Assembly (NCBI RefSeq): GCF_023264675.1
Contig: NZ_JAHFVG010000008.1
Coordinates: 1 to 64,000 of the forward strand
DNA from: Rhodococcus sp. (in: high G+C Gram-positive bacteria)
GTDB taxonomy: Bacteria > Actinomycetota > Actinomycetes > Mycobacteriales > Mycobacteriaceae
Direction: 5' to 3'
Length of the DNA: 64,000 nt
In this document: one piece after another, positions 25,792 through 34,506 of the stretch
Numbering within the stretch: position 1 is the first letter of the stretch
How the letters are laid out: every line of letters starts with the position of its first letter
Notes under the pieces: model-generated
Seen by the model: the letters and a program-made list of their open reading frames with translations, nothing else
Told to the model about the DNA's origin: nothing
The model's database searches: none
Position numbers and translations under genes: made by a program

Positions 25792-26449
25792 GAAACCGTC
25801 CTCGAATGTGGTCGTCGTTCTCGGCCTCGGTCGCTTCGGTAAGTCCTTGGCGCTGGAACTGATGTCGCAGGGCACCGAAGTTCTCGGCATAGACTCCGAT
25901 GACGGCGTGGTGCAACGCGTCTCGGAACGCCTGACTCACGCTGCGGTCGCGGACACCACCGACGAGGAGTCGCTCCGGCAACTCTCGGTGCACGAATACG
26001 ACCGTGCCGTGGTGGGTATCGGGTCCGATCTCGAAGCGAGCCTGCTCACCGCCTCGGCACTGATCAACCTGGGTGTGGGCAACATCTGGGCCAAAGCCAT
26101 CAGCAATGCCCACGCCAAGATCCTCCATCAGATCGGCGTTCAACACGTCGTCCGGCCCGAACACGATATGGGCAAACGAGTGGCCCACCTCGTGCGGGGA
26201 CGAATGATGGACTACATCGAGTTCGACGACGGTTTCGCCATGGTCAAGACCTCACCGCCCGCGTTCTTGATCGGGCAGAGATTGGGCGACAGCGAAGTCC
26301 GCACCAAATACAAGGTGACCGTCGTTGCGATCAAACGCCCTGGTGAGGGTTTCACCTACGCTACTGCGGACACCGCGATCGCTGCCGACGACACTGTGAT
26401 CGTCTCCGGACAAGTGCGCGACACCGAACGGTTCAGCGAATTGACCTGA
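25784..26449 (+). CDS. KtrA/TrkA-type regulatory subunit
   Basis: A 221-residue RCK protein beginning at TTG 25784 inside the end of the transporter gene. Residues ~6-125 form the Rossmann RCK-N domain (VVVLGLGRFGKSLALEL with GLGRFG), which binds nucleotides such as NAD(H) or ATP/ADP, and ~140-218 form the RCK-C domain. It gates the KtrB-like channel. Overlapping frames indicate translational coupling and matched stoichiometry. Confidence 0.93.
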   Translation: MARKPSSNVVVVLGLGRFGKSLALELMSQGTEVLGIDSDDGVVQRVSERLTHAAVADTTDEESLRQLSVHEYDRAVVGIGSDLEASLLTASALINLGVGNIWAKAISNAHAKILHQIGVQHVVRPEHDMGKRVAHLVRGRMMDYIEFDDGFAMVKTSPPAFLIGQRLGDSEVRTKYKVTVVAIKRPGEGFTYATADTAIAADDTVIVSGQVRDTERFSELT

Positions 26450-26535
26450 CGCACCTACTGACCTACGAGCCGACACCTTCTTCCCGTATCAGGCAATCTG
26501 ACCCGATTCGGGAGACGCAACGGCGAAGTCAGCAG

Positions 26536-26748
26536 TTACTCGACGCCGATGGTCACTTCGGTCGACTTCACGAACACAGTCGCAGCCTGGCCGACCTCCA
26601 GGCCGAGATCGACTGCAGCTTCTTTGGTGATCGAGGACGTCACAGTCTGCTCGCCGCCGTCGAGCTTCACTTTCACAGTTGCCATCACACTGCCGAGCGT
26701 GACATCGGTGATGACGCCGGTGAGCTGGTTACGAGTGGAAAGCCGCAT
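26536..26748 (-). CDS. Mop-type molybdate/tungstate-binding protein
   Basis: A 70-residue protein that is a single TOBE/Mop domain (MRLSTRNQLTGVITDVTLGSVMATVKV ... LGLEVGQAATVFVKSTEVTIGV). Free-standing Mop proteins oligomerise and store or buffer molybdate. It stands alone on the minus strand between ktrA and a MarR gene. Domain borders and length match the family exactly. Confidence 0.9.
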   Translation of the reverse strand: MRLSTRNQLTGVITDVTLGSVMATVKVKLDGGEQTVTSSITKEAAVDLGLEVGQAATVFVKSTEVTIGVE

Positions 26749-26905
26749 GAGTCAAGTCCTGTTCGTCGAGAGTTCGGATCGATCAAGACCGAAGGTACTG
26801 CGGAGGAGTTCGACGCGCGAACAAGTCCGCACATGCGGCAACCAGGATGCGACGTCGACCGCGCCTACGGTCGCCAGGCCGCTTCCAACAAGAATGGAGC
26901 GATGT

Positions 26906-27388
26906 CTATGTGGCCGCTCGGCCCTTCAGCGAATCAATCGCCCGCTGCAACAATGCCCTCAGCATGCGCTCCTCGTCCTGGTCGAATGTCGCAGACAGGT
27001 CGCGCTCGACCGCTCGCGCTGCAGAGTCCGCGCGCGCGAACATCTTCCGTCCTGAAGCAGTGAGTTCGGTGACCAATACCTGAGCATGTAGATCGGACTG
27101 CGTTCGAACGATCAGCTCCTTGCCTTCGAGCGTCGCCAGCATCGACGTGATCGACTGCGGGGTAACCGAACAAGCCCGCGCCAGCTGTGCACCCGAGAGC
27201 GGCCCGATCGAGAGTGCATGAAGCGCGGCGTACTGCGGGACCGTCAATCCCAAAGGCTTGAGCACACGCGCTTTTTCGGCCATCAACGCCTGCTCGGCAC
27301 CTTTGATGTAGGTACCGAGGCGTTCACTGAGCGCGTCGGCGATGCGCGCCTCAGCACGATTCGTGGTGTTCGAGTCCGTCCGCGGCAT
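26906..27388 (-). CDS. MarR-family transcriptional regulator
   Basis: A 160-residue winged-helix dimer from ATG 27388 (MPRTDSNTT). HTH residues lie at ~65-100 (LSGAQLARACSVTPQSITSMLATLEGKELIVR), with the wing at ~100-115. It is divergent from the SDR gene, and an inverted repeat ATCAG-N4-CTGAT at 27414-27427 sits 26 bp upstream of its start. It probably represses itself and the SDR; the effector is unknown. Confidence 0.9.
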   Translation of the reverse strand: MPRTDSNTTNRAEARIADALSERLGTYIKGAEQALMAEKARVLKPLGLTVPQYAALHALSIGPLSGAQLARACSVTPQSITSMLATLEGKELIVRTQSDLHAQVLVTELTASGRKMFARADSAARAVERDLSATFDQDEERMLRALLQRAIDSLKGRAAT

Positions 27389-27413
27389 AGTGCGGCCAGT
27401 GTAACCCAATACC

Positions 27414-27427
27414 ATCAGCACTCTGAT
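27414..27427. promoter_or_regulatory. Candidate MarR operator
   Basis: ATCAG-CACT-CTGAT is a perfect 5-bp-arm inverted repeat (nearly symmetrical out to TA...TA) in the divergent region between marR and the SDR gene, the usual position for a MarR box. Confidence 0.5.
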
Positions 27428-27568
27428 ACTGCTGCGAAGTTTGACAGTTCGATAGAGCTGCGGTTTACTCCCATGACCATCAGAACTCGAACAGAAGTAA
27501 GAGATCAGATGGAACCGACATCCTCGGTCTCTACCCCGGGAGTACCGACCACGACAAGGAGCATCACC

Positions 27569-28402
27569 TTGACCGAACGCGTCTGGCTCATCACGGGTAC
27601 CAATTCAGGCTTTGGCCGCGCCATCGCCGAGGCCGCACTGGCTGCGGGCGACCGCGTCGTGGCAGCAGTTCGCCGACCTGACACCGTCCGAGATCTCGTC
27701 GAGAATTCACCCGACAACGTTCGTGTCGTGTACCTCGACATCACCGAGCAACACAGCATCGACGACGCCGTCGCCGACGTACTCGCCCATGAAGGCCGGG
27801 TCGATGTACTGGTCAACAACGCAGGTCGAGGCCTTGCCGGCTCCGCCGAGACCACCAGCGACCGAGAACTGCGCGCGCTGATGGATCTGCACTTCTTCGG
27901 TCCGGCACACCTCACACGAGCACTACTACCCTCGATGAGAGAACGTGGGTCGGGGGCGATCGTCCAGATGAGCAGTCAGGCAGGGCGTTACTCGTTCCCC
28001 GGCATCAGCGGATACTCCGCCACCAAGTTCGCGCTCGAAGGATGGTCCGAAGCGCTCGCAGCCGAAGTGCAACCACATGGCACTCGGGTCCTCGTCGTCG
28101 AACCCGGAGCCTTCCGCACGTCCTTCAATCGACCCGGCGTACTGCAGTTCGCCGAGAACGAATCCGACGCCTACCGCGATCAAGTTCAACCGGTGCTCGA
28201 CGCGCTCGCCGGCGCCGACGGCCGCCAGCCCGGGGATCCAACCAAGGCTGCGCAGGCGATCGTCTCTGCGGTAGGAGGAGACACTGCGCCGTTGCGCCTC
28301 GCACTCGGCAGCGACGCGGCCGACAGCATCGCCGCCAGCCTCGACAAGGCACGCTCCGAAATCGCCGAGTGGGACGCCGTCGCTCGCGGTGCCGACTTCT
28401 GA
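27569..28402 (+). CDS. Short-chain dehydrogenase/reductase
   Basis: A 277-residue classical SDR. TTG 27569 is preferred because AAGGAG sits 7 bp upstream and it yields the usual N-terminus MTERVWLITGTNSGFG; the frame is open further upstream from ATG 27473. Motifs: TGTNSGFG (9-16), NNAG (83-86), Ser136 and YSATK (Tyr149, Lys153). The set is complete, so it should be an active NAD(P)-dependent carbonyl/alcohol oxidoreductase. It is divergent from a MarR regulator with a shared operator candidate. Substrate unknown. Confidence 0.92.
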   Translation: MTERVWLITGTNSGFGRAIAEAALAAGDRVVAAVRRPDTVRDLVENSPDNVRVVYLDITEQHSIDDAVADVLAHEGRVDVLVNNAGRGLAGSAETTSDRELRALMDLHFFGPAHLTRALLPSMRERGSGAIVQMSSQAGRYSFPGISGYSATKFALEGWSEALAAEVQPHGTRVLVVEPGAFRTSFNRPGVLQFAENESDAYRDQVQPVLDALAGADGRQPGDPTKAAQAIVSAVGGDTAPLRLALGSDAADSIAASLDKARSEIAEWDAVARGADF

Positions 28403-28570
28403 GCGCTGATGGGCGTCGAAGGATCGGCACATCGGTTCATCGATCTGTGATCACCACCTACCGCTTCGTTCCGCGCGCTGCCTGATGCAGCACTCCCGCA
28501 GCATCATTGATCTTCCACGCAAGTCGTACAACCGCCCAGAAAACTTCTGAAAAAAATCTGCTCGACCATC

Positions 28571-28596
28571 TTGGCAGTGCCGGGCGCGAGTGCTAA
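28571..28596 (+). promoter_or_regulatory. Degenerate CIRCE-like element upstream of hsp20
   Basis: GAGTGCTAA at 28588-28596 matches the right half of the HrcA operator (TTAGCACTC-N9-GAGTGCTAA) exactly. The left half TTGGCAGTG matches at 6 of 9 with an 8-nt spacer. It is 76 bp before the hsp20 start. Confidence 0.35.
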
Positions 28597-28671
28597 TTTC
28601 TTCATCGCACAGTGAAGGAAGCGACCCGCCACCGGGGCGGGTGCATCTTGGAAAATCAGGAGGTGGTTGCT

Positions 28672-29109
28672 GTGCTTCGCTTCGATCCGTTCCGTGACCT
28701 CGATTCCGTTACGTCGGCCATGCTGGGCACCTCGAGTGGTTCCGCTCGCGCACCGCGATTCATGCCGATGGACCTGTACAAACTCGACGATCACTACGTC
28801 CTCAGCGCCGACCTCCCCGGGGTGGACCCCGGCACCGTCGATGTCGACGTCGACCGCGGCACCCTCACCCTGACCGCGCACCGAACAGCACCCGATAGCG
28901 ATGGGGTGCAGTGGATTTCATCGGAACGTTTCGCCGGCACCTACCGTCGCCAGATCGCCCTCGGCGAGGGTGTCGACACCGAAGGCATTTCGGCGTCCTA
29001 CGACAACGGCGTCCTGTCGGTGACCATTCCACTCGCCGAACGTGCCAAACCACGCAAGGTCGAGATCAGCATAGGCGACAACGACGGCCAGCAGTCGATC
29101 CTGACCTGA
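28672..29109 (+). CDS. Hsp20/alpha-crystallin small heat-shock protein
   Basis: A 145-residue chaperone that holds unfolding proteins in soluble oligomers without ATP. GTG 28672 follows a perfect AGGAGGT site and gives MLRFDPFRDLDSV, the family N-terminus. The alpha-crystallin domain spans ~30-130, with MDLYKLDDHYVLSADLPGVDPG at its start and the hallmark ASYDNGVLSVTIPL (A-x-x-x-n-GVL) near 115-128. A half-conserved CIRCE element lies upstream. A hairpin at 29183-29217 probably ends the transcript. Confidence 0.94.
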   Translation: MLRFDPFRDLDSVTSAMLGTSSGSARAPRFMPMDLYKLDDHYVLSADLPGVDPGTVDVDVDRGTLTLTAHRTAPDSDGVQWISSERFAGTYRRQIALGEGVDTEGISASYDNGVLSVTIPLAERAKPRKVEISIGDNDGQQSILT

Positions 29110-29182
29110 CTTGGCCTCAGCTCTCCGACACATTCTTCGAGGACGACAATTCGACGAAAGGAGAACCGAGATGTAGCCGCCG

Positions 29183-29217
29183 CCCCGCTGGCCGCACACA
29201 GAGTGCTGCCAGCGGGG
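29183..29217. terminator. Hairpin between convergent hsp20 and membrane-protein genes
   Basis: CCCCGCTGG at 29183-29191 pairs perfectly with CCAGCGGGG at 29209-29217 across a 17-nt loop. It lies in the 113-bp gap between two convergent genes and could stop both transcripts. No U-tract follows on either strand, as is usual in actinobacteria. Confidence 0.6.
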
Positions 29218-29222
29218 AAGGC

Positions 29223-30461
29223 CTATTGCACCGACGACGCTCGCACCTTCAGCAGGACAGCAAGTGCTACGCCCGCGGCAGCGACGGACAGAACCGAAAC
29301 CGAAGTCGACATCCAATCCCAGGCACTCGGCGAGAAGGAAGGGGTGCCGCTGGTCAACGGCGTGTACGCCGTCCACCCGAATTCGGCGACGATCGGAACC
29401 GACACCGCGATCGGCACCGTCACCGAGATCGTCAGCGCCGACGGCAGTGTCGGCACCAGCGAGGCGAACACCAGACCGGTCGCAAACGGCAACAACACGA
29501 ACTGCGCGGTGTTGTCGATCGCGTCCAAGGAAGAGTTGGCGAACAGTCCGGCGGCAGCAACCACCGCCAGAATCACCATCGCCGACAACGGAGAAGGCCG
29601 CCGCAGCCCGACGGCTGTTCCGGTGACCATCAACGCGAAGAATACGACAGCCGTCGCGGGCTCGAATGACGCTGTTGCCGTTGCGAGGTACGCGAGGGCT
29701 GCCAAGACAACGGCGCCTGATGCGCCCGGCAACGCGTATGCCGCACCGACAAGCAGCGGAACGACAGCGAGTCCGCGCGTCCACCGATTCAGCTCGGTGC
29801 CGGCGGCGGCGTCGATCGACATCACCGATCGGACGAACAACCAGTACAGCATCAGCCCAGCGACAGGAACCGCGATGCCCACCAGCAGTACTCGGATCGT
29901 TGCGGGTGCTCTCGTCGGAGATGCGCCGAGGATCGAGAGCACCCCTGCCAACACCAGCAATGCCGCGAAGACAGCGACGAGCACGATCATGTAAGTCTGA
30001 GGCGTCGGCGCCAAATAGTCGCGGTACCGCAACCGATCTCTCTCCAGTGGACCGGCTGCAACCAACGCCGACACCAGACCGACCACCACTGCGCACTGCA
30101 GGATGCGGCGGTCGGCCTTCCCGGTCAGAGCGGCACAACCGCCGAGGATCAACCCCGCGGCCAGTCCACGCTGCTGCAGTTCGAGCGAGGTCTGAAGCAG
30201 AATTCCCGTCGCCAGTAGAACGGTTCCCAATCCCGTTGCGACGAAGGCTGTTGTCGTCCTACGTACCGCCGCGGCGACGATCACAGCAACGACAGCGCAC
30301 AGACCGGAAGCAGCCGTTGCGCTGGAGAAGATGACATCGAGCCGATCGCCGTCGACCACGAAGGCGAAGTTGCGCGAGACCGGCGTCGCCATTGCCAACC
30401 CGGCAACGAACGCACCGAGCGCGACGGTGACAACCGCAAGTGCGCGTCGGGCACTATTCAT
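29223..30461 (-). CDS. Polytopic membrane protein of unknown function
   Basis: A 412-residue integral membrane protein with about 11-12 hydrophobic helices and short, mostly uncharged loops. It is Ala/Val-rich throughout and has no signature of a known transporter family. A signal-anchor-like first helix (ALAVVTVALGAFVAGLAM) is followed by a loop VSRNFAFVVDGDRLDVIFSS that may face outside. No neighbour shares its direction closely enough to define an operon (the SMI1-like gene ends 40 bp upstream, at 30502, on the same strand). Confidence 0.75.
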   Translation of the reverse strand: MNSARRALAVVTVALGAFVAGLAMATPVSRNFAFVVDGDRLDVIFSSATAASGLCAVVAVIVAAAVRRTTTAFVATGLGTVLLATGILLQTSLELQQRGLAAGLILGGCAALTGKADRRILQCAVVVGLVSALVAAGPLERDRLRYRDYLAPTPQTYMIVLVAVFAALLVLAGVLSILGASPTRAPATIRVLLVGIAVPVAGLMLYWLFVRSVMSIDAAAGTELNRWTRGLAVVPLLVGAAYALPGASGAVVLAALAYLATATASFEPATAVVFFALMVTGTAVGLRRPSPLSAMVILAVVAAAGLFANSSLDAIDNTAQFVLLPFATGLVFASLVPTLPSALTISVTVPIAVSVPIVAEFGWTAYTPLTSGTPSFSPSAWDWMSTSVSVLSVAAAGVALAVLLKVRASSVQ

Positions 30462-30501
30462 GTCTGGCCCCTTCCAATCCTCTACTCGCCGTGCCGTAGC
30501 C

Positions 30502-31377
30502 CTACGACCAGACCAGCTTCCCGGCGATCACGCTCGGTGTCCGACTGTCGAAGGGTGTGCCGTTTTCGAGGCTGTCTGCGAGGTCGGAGAGCAAGGCGCT
30601 CAGCGAGATCCACAATGGCCCGCCCTGATCGGCGTCGACCTTGTCGAACGCGGTGACGCATCCGTAGAGCGGTCCACGGCGATTGTCGACGAACAGCAGA
30701 TAACCGTCCATACCGGCGAACGGGATGAACTCGGGTACAAAGGTGCCGAGCGGCGTTCCCGCCGGGGACCCCCGATCCGGTGTCACACCCATCTCCGCAT
30801 CCATCTCGCCCCACACCTCGAGCTCGATGCGGCGTTCTTCTATCAGACGATCAAGGTCGAAGAGTTCATGCCCTGGAAGCAACGACACCCAATTATCCTG
30901 TGGGAAGCCATTGATCAGGCCGTAGAACGATCGCAGCTCGTCATGCCAAATCACCGCGGTCTCGCGATTGGCGGCGTCGATCACGTCCGCAGAAGCAGGG
31001 GTGATCGTCACGTCGGGCATCGAGGACCGAAGCCAGGTCGCAATCCGATTCCATTGCTCGACAACCGAGCCCGAGGGTGTTGCATACTGTGCGCCGACTG
31101 TCGGTGTCCCTCGGTTCGCCAGTTGGGCTGCGTAATCCAGCTCGCGACGAACACGCTCTTCGGTTCCACCGGCGTGAACATCGGCGAGCGAGACAACGTC
31201 GCCACCGCCGAAGCGAAAGTTACGTCGGGCACCCACCGCTGAACCGTCGTCGGCGTGAGTGATGCTGCGCCCGACTCGAATAGCCTCGGCGATAGCCGAA
31301 TCCCGATCCGGCGCTTCACCCGTGCGGATCGAGCTGCTGCCGGTCTCTGTGTTCCATGCCGATACGAACCACTCCAT
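30502..31377 (-). CDS. SMI1/KNR4-domain protein
   Basis: A 291-residue protein from ATG 31377. Residues ~1-60 form a small N-terminal domain (MEWFVSAWNTETGSSSIRTG). The rest carries the SMI1/KNR4 (SUKH) fold: a VVEQWNRIATWLRSS helix, a DELRSFYGLINGF motif near 165, then FIPFAGMDGYLLFVDNR and VTAFDKVDADQGGPLWISLSALL. SUKH proteins are frequent immunity proteins of polymorphic toxins, but no toxin adjoins this gene. It is divergent from a hypothetical gene at 31446. Confidence 0.78.
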   Translation of the reverse strand: MEWFVSAWNTETGSSSIRTGEAPDRDSAIAEAIRVGRSITHADDGSAVGARRNFRFGGGDVVSLADVHAGGTEERVRRELDYAAQLANRGTPTVGAQYATPSGSVVEQWNRIATWLRSSMPDVTITPASADVIDAANRETAVIWHDELRSFYGLINGFPQDNWVSLLPGHELFDLDRLIEERRIELEVWGEMDAEMGVTPDRGSPAGTPLGTFVPEFIPFAGMDGYLLFVDNRRGPLYGCVTAFDKVDADQGGPLWISLSALLSDLADSLENGTPFDSRTPSVIAGKLVWS

Positions 31378-31445
31378 CGTTCGAAGAGTACCGGGCGTCG
31401 ATAGATAGCAGGCGACAACCACGTTCCCGCTGCCATACTCGCACC

Positions 31446-31919
31446 GTGGACTTCTTCGTCGATCACCGCGAGCGCGTGCTGACCGCTACCTGGACACCGC
31501 AGCACAGACTCGTCGTGACGTCTTCGGACCTGCCGGAAGCATGGTTGCGTGCACTCGCGCGACTGGCCCACGACGTCGGCGTCCGACAGTACGGCGACGC
31601 CATCGAGCACATCGATTGGGTTGCGCTGTACGACACGGACGGTGGCGCAGTATGGCTTGCCAGCGCCGTCACGATAGCCGGCAGGCGCAACGGTCTGAGC
31701 GGAAACGGGACGGGGGCAGCGATCGACGCCGACGAAGAGACAGCGCTGACGTCGATGGCGGACTTGGTGCAAACCGAGGTGGCTGAAGCGCACACAGCGT
31801 GGCCGTGGGGCGACGCCGGTGGATTCTTGGGACCCCGCCTCGTCGACGGCGTTGCCGTGTGGATGGACCGGAACGGCCTGACAACGCGTATCGGAGACCT
31901 TTGCGAGAAGGGTGGTTGA
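31446..31919 (+). CDS. Hypothetical protein
   Basis: A 157-residue acidic protein from GTG 31446 (VDFFVDHRERVLTATWTPQHRLVV). A helix LPEAWLRALARLAHDVGVRQY is followed by strands IDWVALYDTDGGAVWLASAVTIAG. No family is recognised. It is divergent from the SUKH gene, with 68 bp between the starts, and convergent with a small secreted protein 12 bp downstream. Confidence 0.65.
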   Translation: MDFFVDHRERVLTATWTPQHRLVVTSSDLPEAWLRALARLAHDVGVRQYGDAIEHIDWVALYDTDGGAVWLASAVTIAGRRNGLSGNGTGAAIDADEETALTSMADLVQTEVAEAHTAWPWGDAGGFLGPRLVDGVAVWMDRNGLTTRIGDLCEKGG

Positions 31920-31931
31920 TCATCCGAGTTG

Positions 31932-32348
31932 CTACGGCGACACGTAGAACGTTCCGGTGCTCGGGATCGCGAAGACCTGACCGAGGTCGTCGAGCTGATA
32001 AGTGCCCTGCACCACGACCTGACCGGCGCCGGTGGCGACGGCGGCCCGGTCGGGATCGGAGTCGGTGATGACTCCGGACGCGCCCGTGGACAGGTTGTTC
32101 CAGCGAAAGACGTAGCCGTATCCGTCCGGGGTCGGGTGGATGCGGCCGTTGCCGTGCTCAACCGTCGGGTTGTACACCGCTGCTCCGCGTGTCAGTGGCC
32201 ACCCGATGACGACGCCAGGAATCTGGAGGGTGGTCACACCGTCGAAATTCACGGGCTCGGCGTTCGCGGGCGCTGCCACACCGATCGTCGCGGTCATCGA
32301 TGCGGCGCCGGCGATCAGTATCGCGCCTGCTTTGTTCTTTGTCATCAT
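31932..32348 (-). CDS. Small secreted protein
   Basis: A 138-residue protein with a Sec signal peptide (MMTKNKAGAILIAGAASMTATIGVAAPANA, cleavage after ~30). The mature part is beta-rich with Gly and Thr and contains FRWNNLSTGASGVI near residue 82. The protein at 41301 has the same architecture and a similar W-x-N-L-x-T-G-x-S-G segment, so the two are probably paralogues of a Rhodococcus-type secreted family of unknown function. Confidence 0.75.
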   Translation of the reverse strand: MMTKNKAGAILIAGAASMTATIGVAAPANAEPVNFDGVTTLQIPGVVIGWPLTRGAAVYNPTVEHGNGRIHPTPDGYGYVFRWNNLSTGASGVITDSDPDRAAVATGAGQVVVQGTYQLDDLGQVFAIPSTGTFYVSP

Positions 32349-32379
32349 GATCTGCCTACCGTTGCAGTCCGCGTGGTCG

Positions 32380-32748
32380 TTACTCGTCAGCTGTCAGGAA
32401 CTCCGACCCGACATCGGTGACGATGCAGAACGGGTGGCCCTCGGGATCGACGAAGACCCGGAACCTGTCGGCACCGGGTTGGTAATCGGCACGCTCGGCG
32501 CCGAGCTCGAGCAGCTGCGCCTCGGCGTCGTCGAGATCGTCGACACGGACATCGAGGTGCAGCCGCCGAGTCGCATCGGCACTCGGCCAGGGCATAGGCT
32601 GCGGGTTCTCGACGCGCTGAAAGTCCAGCCTTACACCCACGTCACTGGCGAGCACCACGAAATCAAGATTGCCCTGACGCAAATCCCCGAGCGTCCTGGG
32701 CTCCGCGCAGTCGATGGTCACCGCGAAGACTCGACCGAACCCGGTCAT
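32380..32748 (-). CDS. VOC-superfamily (glyoxalase-like) protein
   Basis: A 122-residue protein with two betaalphabetabetabeta units of the vicinal-oxygen-chelate fold. It shows FAVTIDCAEPRTL at the start, LHLDVRVDDLDDAEAQLLELGA in the middle and RVFVDPEGHPFCIVTD near the end, where the VDPEGHPFC motif is typical of the glyoxalase/bleomycin-resistance group. The first metal His of classical members is replaced (Asp13 region), so activity is uncertain. Confidence 0.85.
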   Translation of the reverse strand: MTGFGRVFAVTIDCAEPRTLGDLRQGNLDFVVLASDVGVRLDFQRVENPQPMPWPSADATRRLHLDVRVDDLDDAEAQLLELGAERADYQPGADRFRVFVDPEGHPFCIVTDVGSEFLTADE

Positions 32749-32933
32749 CGAAAACTCCTTGCTTCAAGTATTGCGACGTGGTCGAGAGACGTTGCTGGAT
32801 AACAGTATCTACGATCGCCGAACTTCCCACACCAAGGTGGCCCCGGTTCACGAATCCCCGTGGACCTTCATTCCAGCTGCGCGTCAGAAACATTCACTGG
32901 ACACGGTAGCCTGGACGCTGTTGAGTAATCATC

Positions 32934-33716
32934 ATGACGGGCACACACGAGCGAAATGCAACCGTGAAATCAGCACGCAACTTGAGTTTCGTCGGCCTCG
33001 CGATCGTGGTGATCGTTTATTTAGTCATTATTCAGTTCGGCGGTATCTTAATCCAGAAGGCCACCGGCGAAGACGATATCTTTTCTCTGCGCGGCCTCGT
33101 CTTCACGATGATCGTGCCGCTGGGAATCGCGCTCGCCTTCACTTATGCCGTCATCGCGCGGCTCGGCTGGTTGACGCCGGTGCTTCGCGACGACAAACCG
33201 GTCCAGAAGTGGGTCTGGGTGGTGCCCATCCTTCTCATCCTCGCCATCGCGGTCGGGATCGATTACAGCGCACTGGCCGACAAGGGCATCGTCTATGTCG
33301 TCCTTCTGCTGATCGCAACGCAGTTCGTCGGGTGGGGCGAAGAGGGCATGTTCCGCGGAATCGGCGTCGTCACACTTCGTCGCCACGGGTTGACCGAAGG
33401 CAAAGTTGCACTGTGGTCCAGCGTCATCTTCGGCGCCGTGCACCTGACCAACGTCATCAGCCACGGAATATCCGCGCTCCCTCAGGCGATCATCGTCAGC
33501 GTCGCCGGCTACTTCTTCTACCTGACGCGTCGAGTGTCGCGCAGTAACGCCCTCAACTCGATTCTGCACGGACTCTTCGACTTTTCCCTGCTCACCGGAT
33601 CGGCAATCGTCGTCGGACAGTCCCTGTACCTGGGCTCGATGGCCCCGATCCTCGCCTACCCGATTCTGGCGATCATCCTGCTGGTGCGTCGCAAGCACAT
33701 CGAGCCTGCCGCGTAA
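32934..33716 (+). CDS. CPBP-family intramembrane protease
   Basis: A 260-residue polytopic protein (about seven helices) from ATG 32934. The CPBP/Abi catalytic motifs are present: E136-E137-xxx-R141 in WGEEGMFRG, His170 in FGAVHLTN and His212 in SILHGLFD. The family contains Rce1-like CAAX proteases and bacteriocin self-immunity proteins. The stop overlaps the start of the MazG-NTF2 gene by one base, so the two are co-expressed. Confidence 0.88.
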   Translation: MTGTHERNATVKSARNLSFVGLAIVVIVYLVIIQFGGILIQKATGEDDIFSLRGLVFTMIVPLGIALAFTYAVIARLGWLTPVLRDDKPVQKWVWVVPILLILAIAVGIDYSALADKGIVYVVLLLIATQFVGWGEEGMFRGIGVVTLRRHGLTEGKVALWSSVIFGAVHLTNVISHGISALPQAIIVSVAGYFFYLTRRVSRSNALNSILHGLFDFSLLTGSAIVVGQSLYLGSMAPILAYPILAIILLVRRKHIEPAA

Positions 33717-34411
33717 TGGGCCTGAACGAGCTCTCCGCCGACGTCGAACATGTCTCCCAGGTCTACGCCGAGAAATTCGGCATCACCCGTGATGCATCGT
33801 GGTTCCTCCTGAAGCTGCAGGAGGAGGTCGGCGAGCTGACCCAGGCCTTTCTGATGATGACCGGTCAGGCACGCCAGAAGGGGAAGTCGGCAGAGGAGAG
33901 AGCCGAGGACTTTCGGCTCGAGCTTGCCGATGTGTTCAGCCAGGTCCTGTTGATCGCCCGCTTCCACGACATCGATCTACAGGCAGTGGTCGACGAGAAG
34001 TGGTTGGTGTGGACGACGGCGCTGGAGGTTCCTATCGTCGAAAAGGACCCCGTTGCCGAGGTTCTCGTTCTGGAACGAGAGTTGCAGACCGCCGAGTGCC
34101 GATCGAACAGTGCGCGAGTGCAGGAGTTGCTGGCCGACGACTTCACCGAGGTGGGCGCATCCGGCAGACGCTGGCACAGGCAGTCGATTCTCGATCTGCT
34201 GGCGAACGAATCCGGAGCTGCCATCGAGGTGCATGGCTTGACCGGTCGAATCATCGACGACGGACACATCCTCACCGATTGGGAGTCGCGGCGCGGCGAC
34301 AACCGGGCTCAGCGGTCCTCGCTGTGGCGTCTCACCTCTGCCAGGTGGCAGTTGGTCCATCACCAAGGCACTCCGATCCACCGCCGAGACTGGACTATCT
34401 CCAACGCATGA
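33716..34411 (+). CDS. MazG-like pyrophosphohydrolase fused to an NTF2-like domain
   Basis: A 231-residue two-domain protein. Residues ~8-100 are a MazG-type all-alpha NTP pyrophosphatase with the metal motif E36-E37-xx-E40 (QEEVGELTQ) and E69-xx-D72 (LELADVFSQ), which hydrolyses non-canonical or alarmone nucleotides. Residues ~112-228 are a DUF4440/NTF2-like domain (LERELQTAECRSNSARVQELLADDFTEVGASG). The fusion is unusual. The TAATG junction couples it to the upstream CPBP protease. A sequencing join of two genes is possible but the frame is continuous. Confidence 0.82.
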   Translation: MGLNELSADVEHVSQVYAEKFGITRDASWFLLKLQEEVGELTQAFLMMTGQARQKGKSAEERAEDFRLELADVFSQVLLIARFHDIDLQAVVDEKWLVWTTALEVPIVEKDPVAEVLVLERELQTAECRSNSARVQELLADDFTEVGASGRRWHRQSILDLLANESGAAIEVHGLTGRIIDDGHILTDWESRRGDNRAQRSSLWRLTSARWQLVHHQGTPIHRRDWTISNA

Positions 34412-34506
34412 CGCCGAGACTGGGGTGTTGTCCCAACGTTCGTTAGTTTCTGCACCTACGTGCGCGCCACGACTCAAACTCGAGGCACCGACCACGTCAG
34501 GAAACT

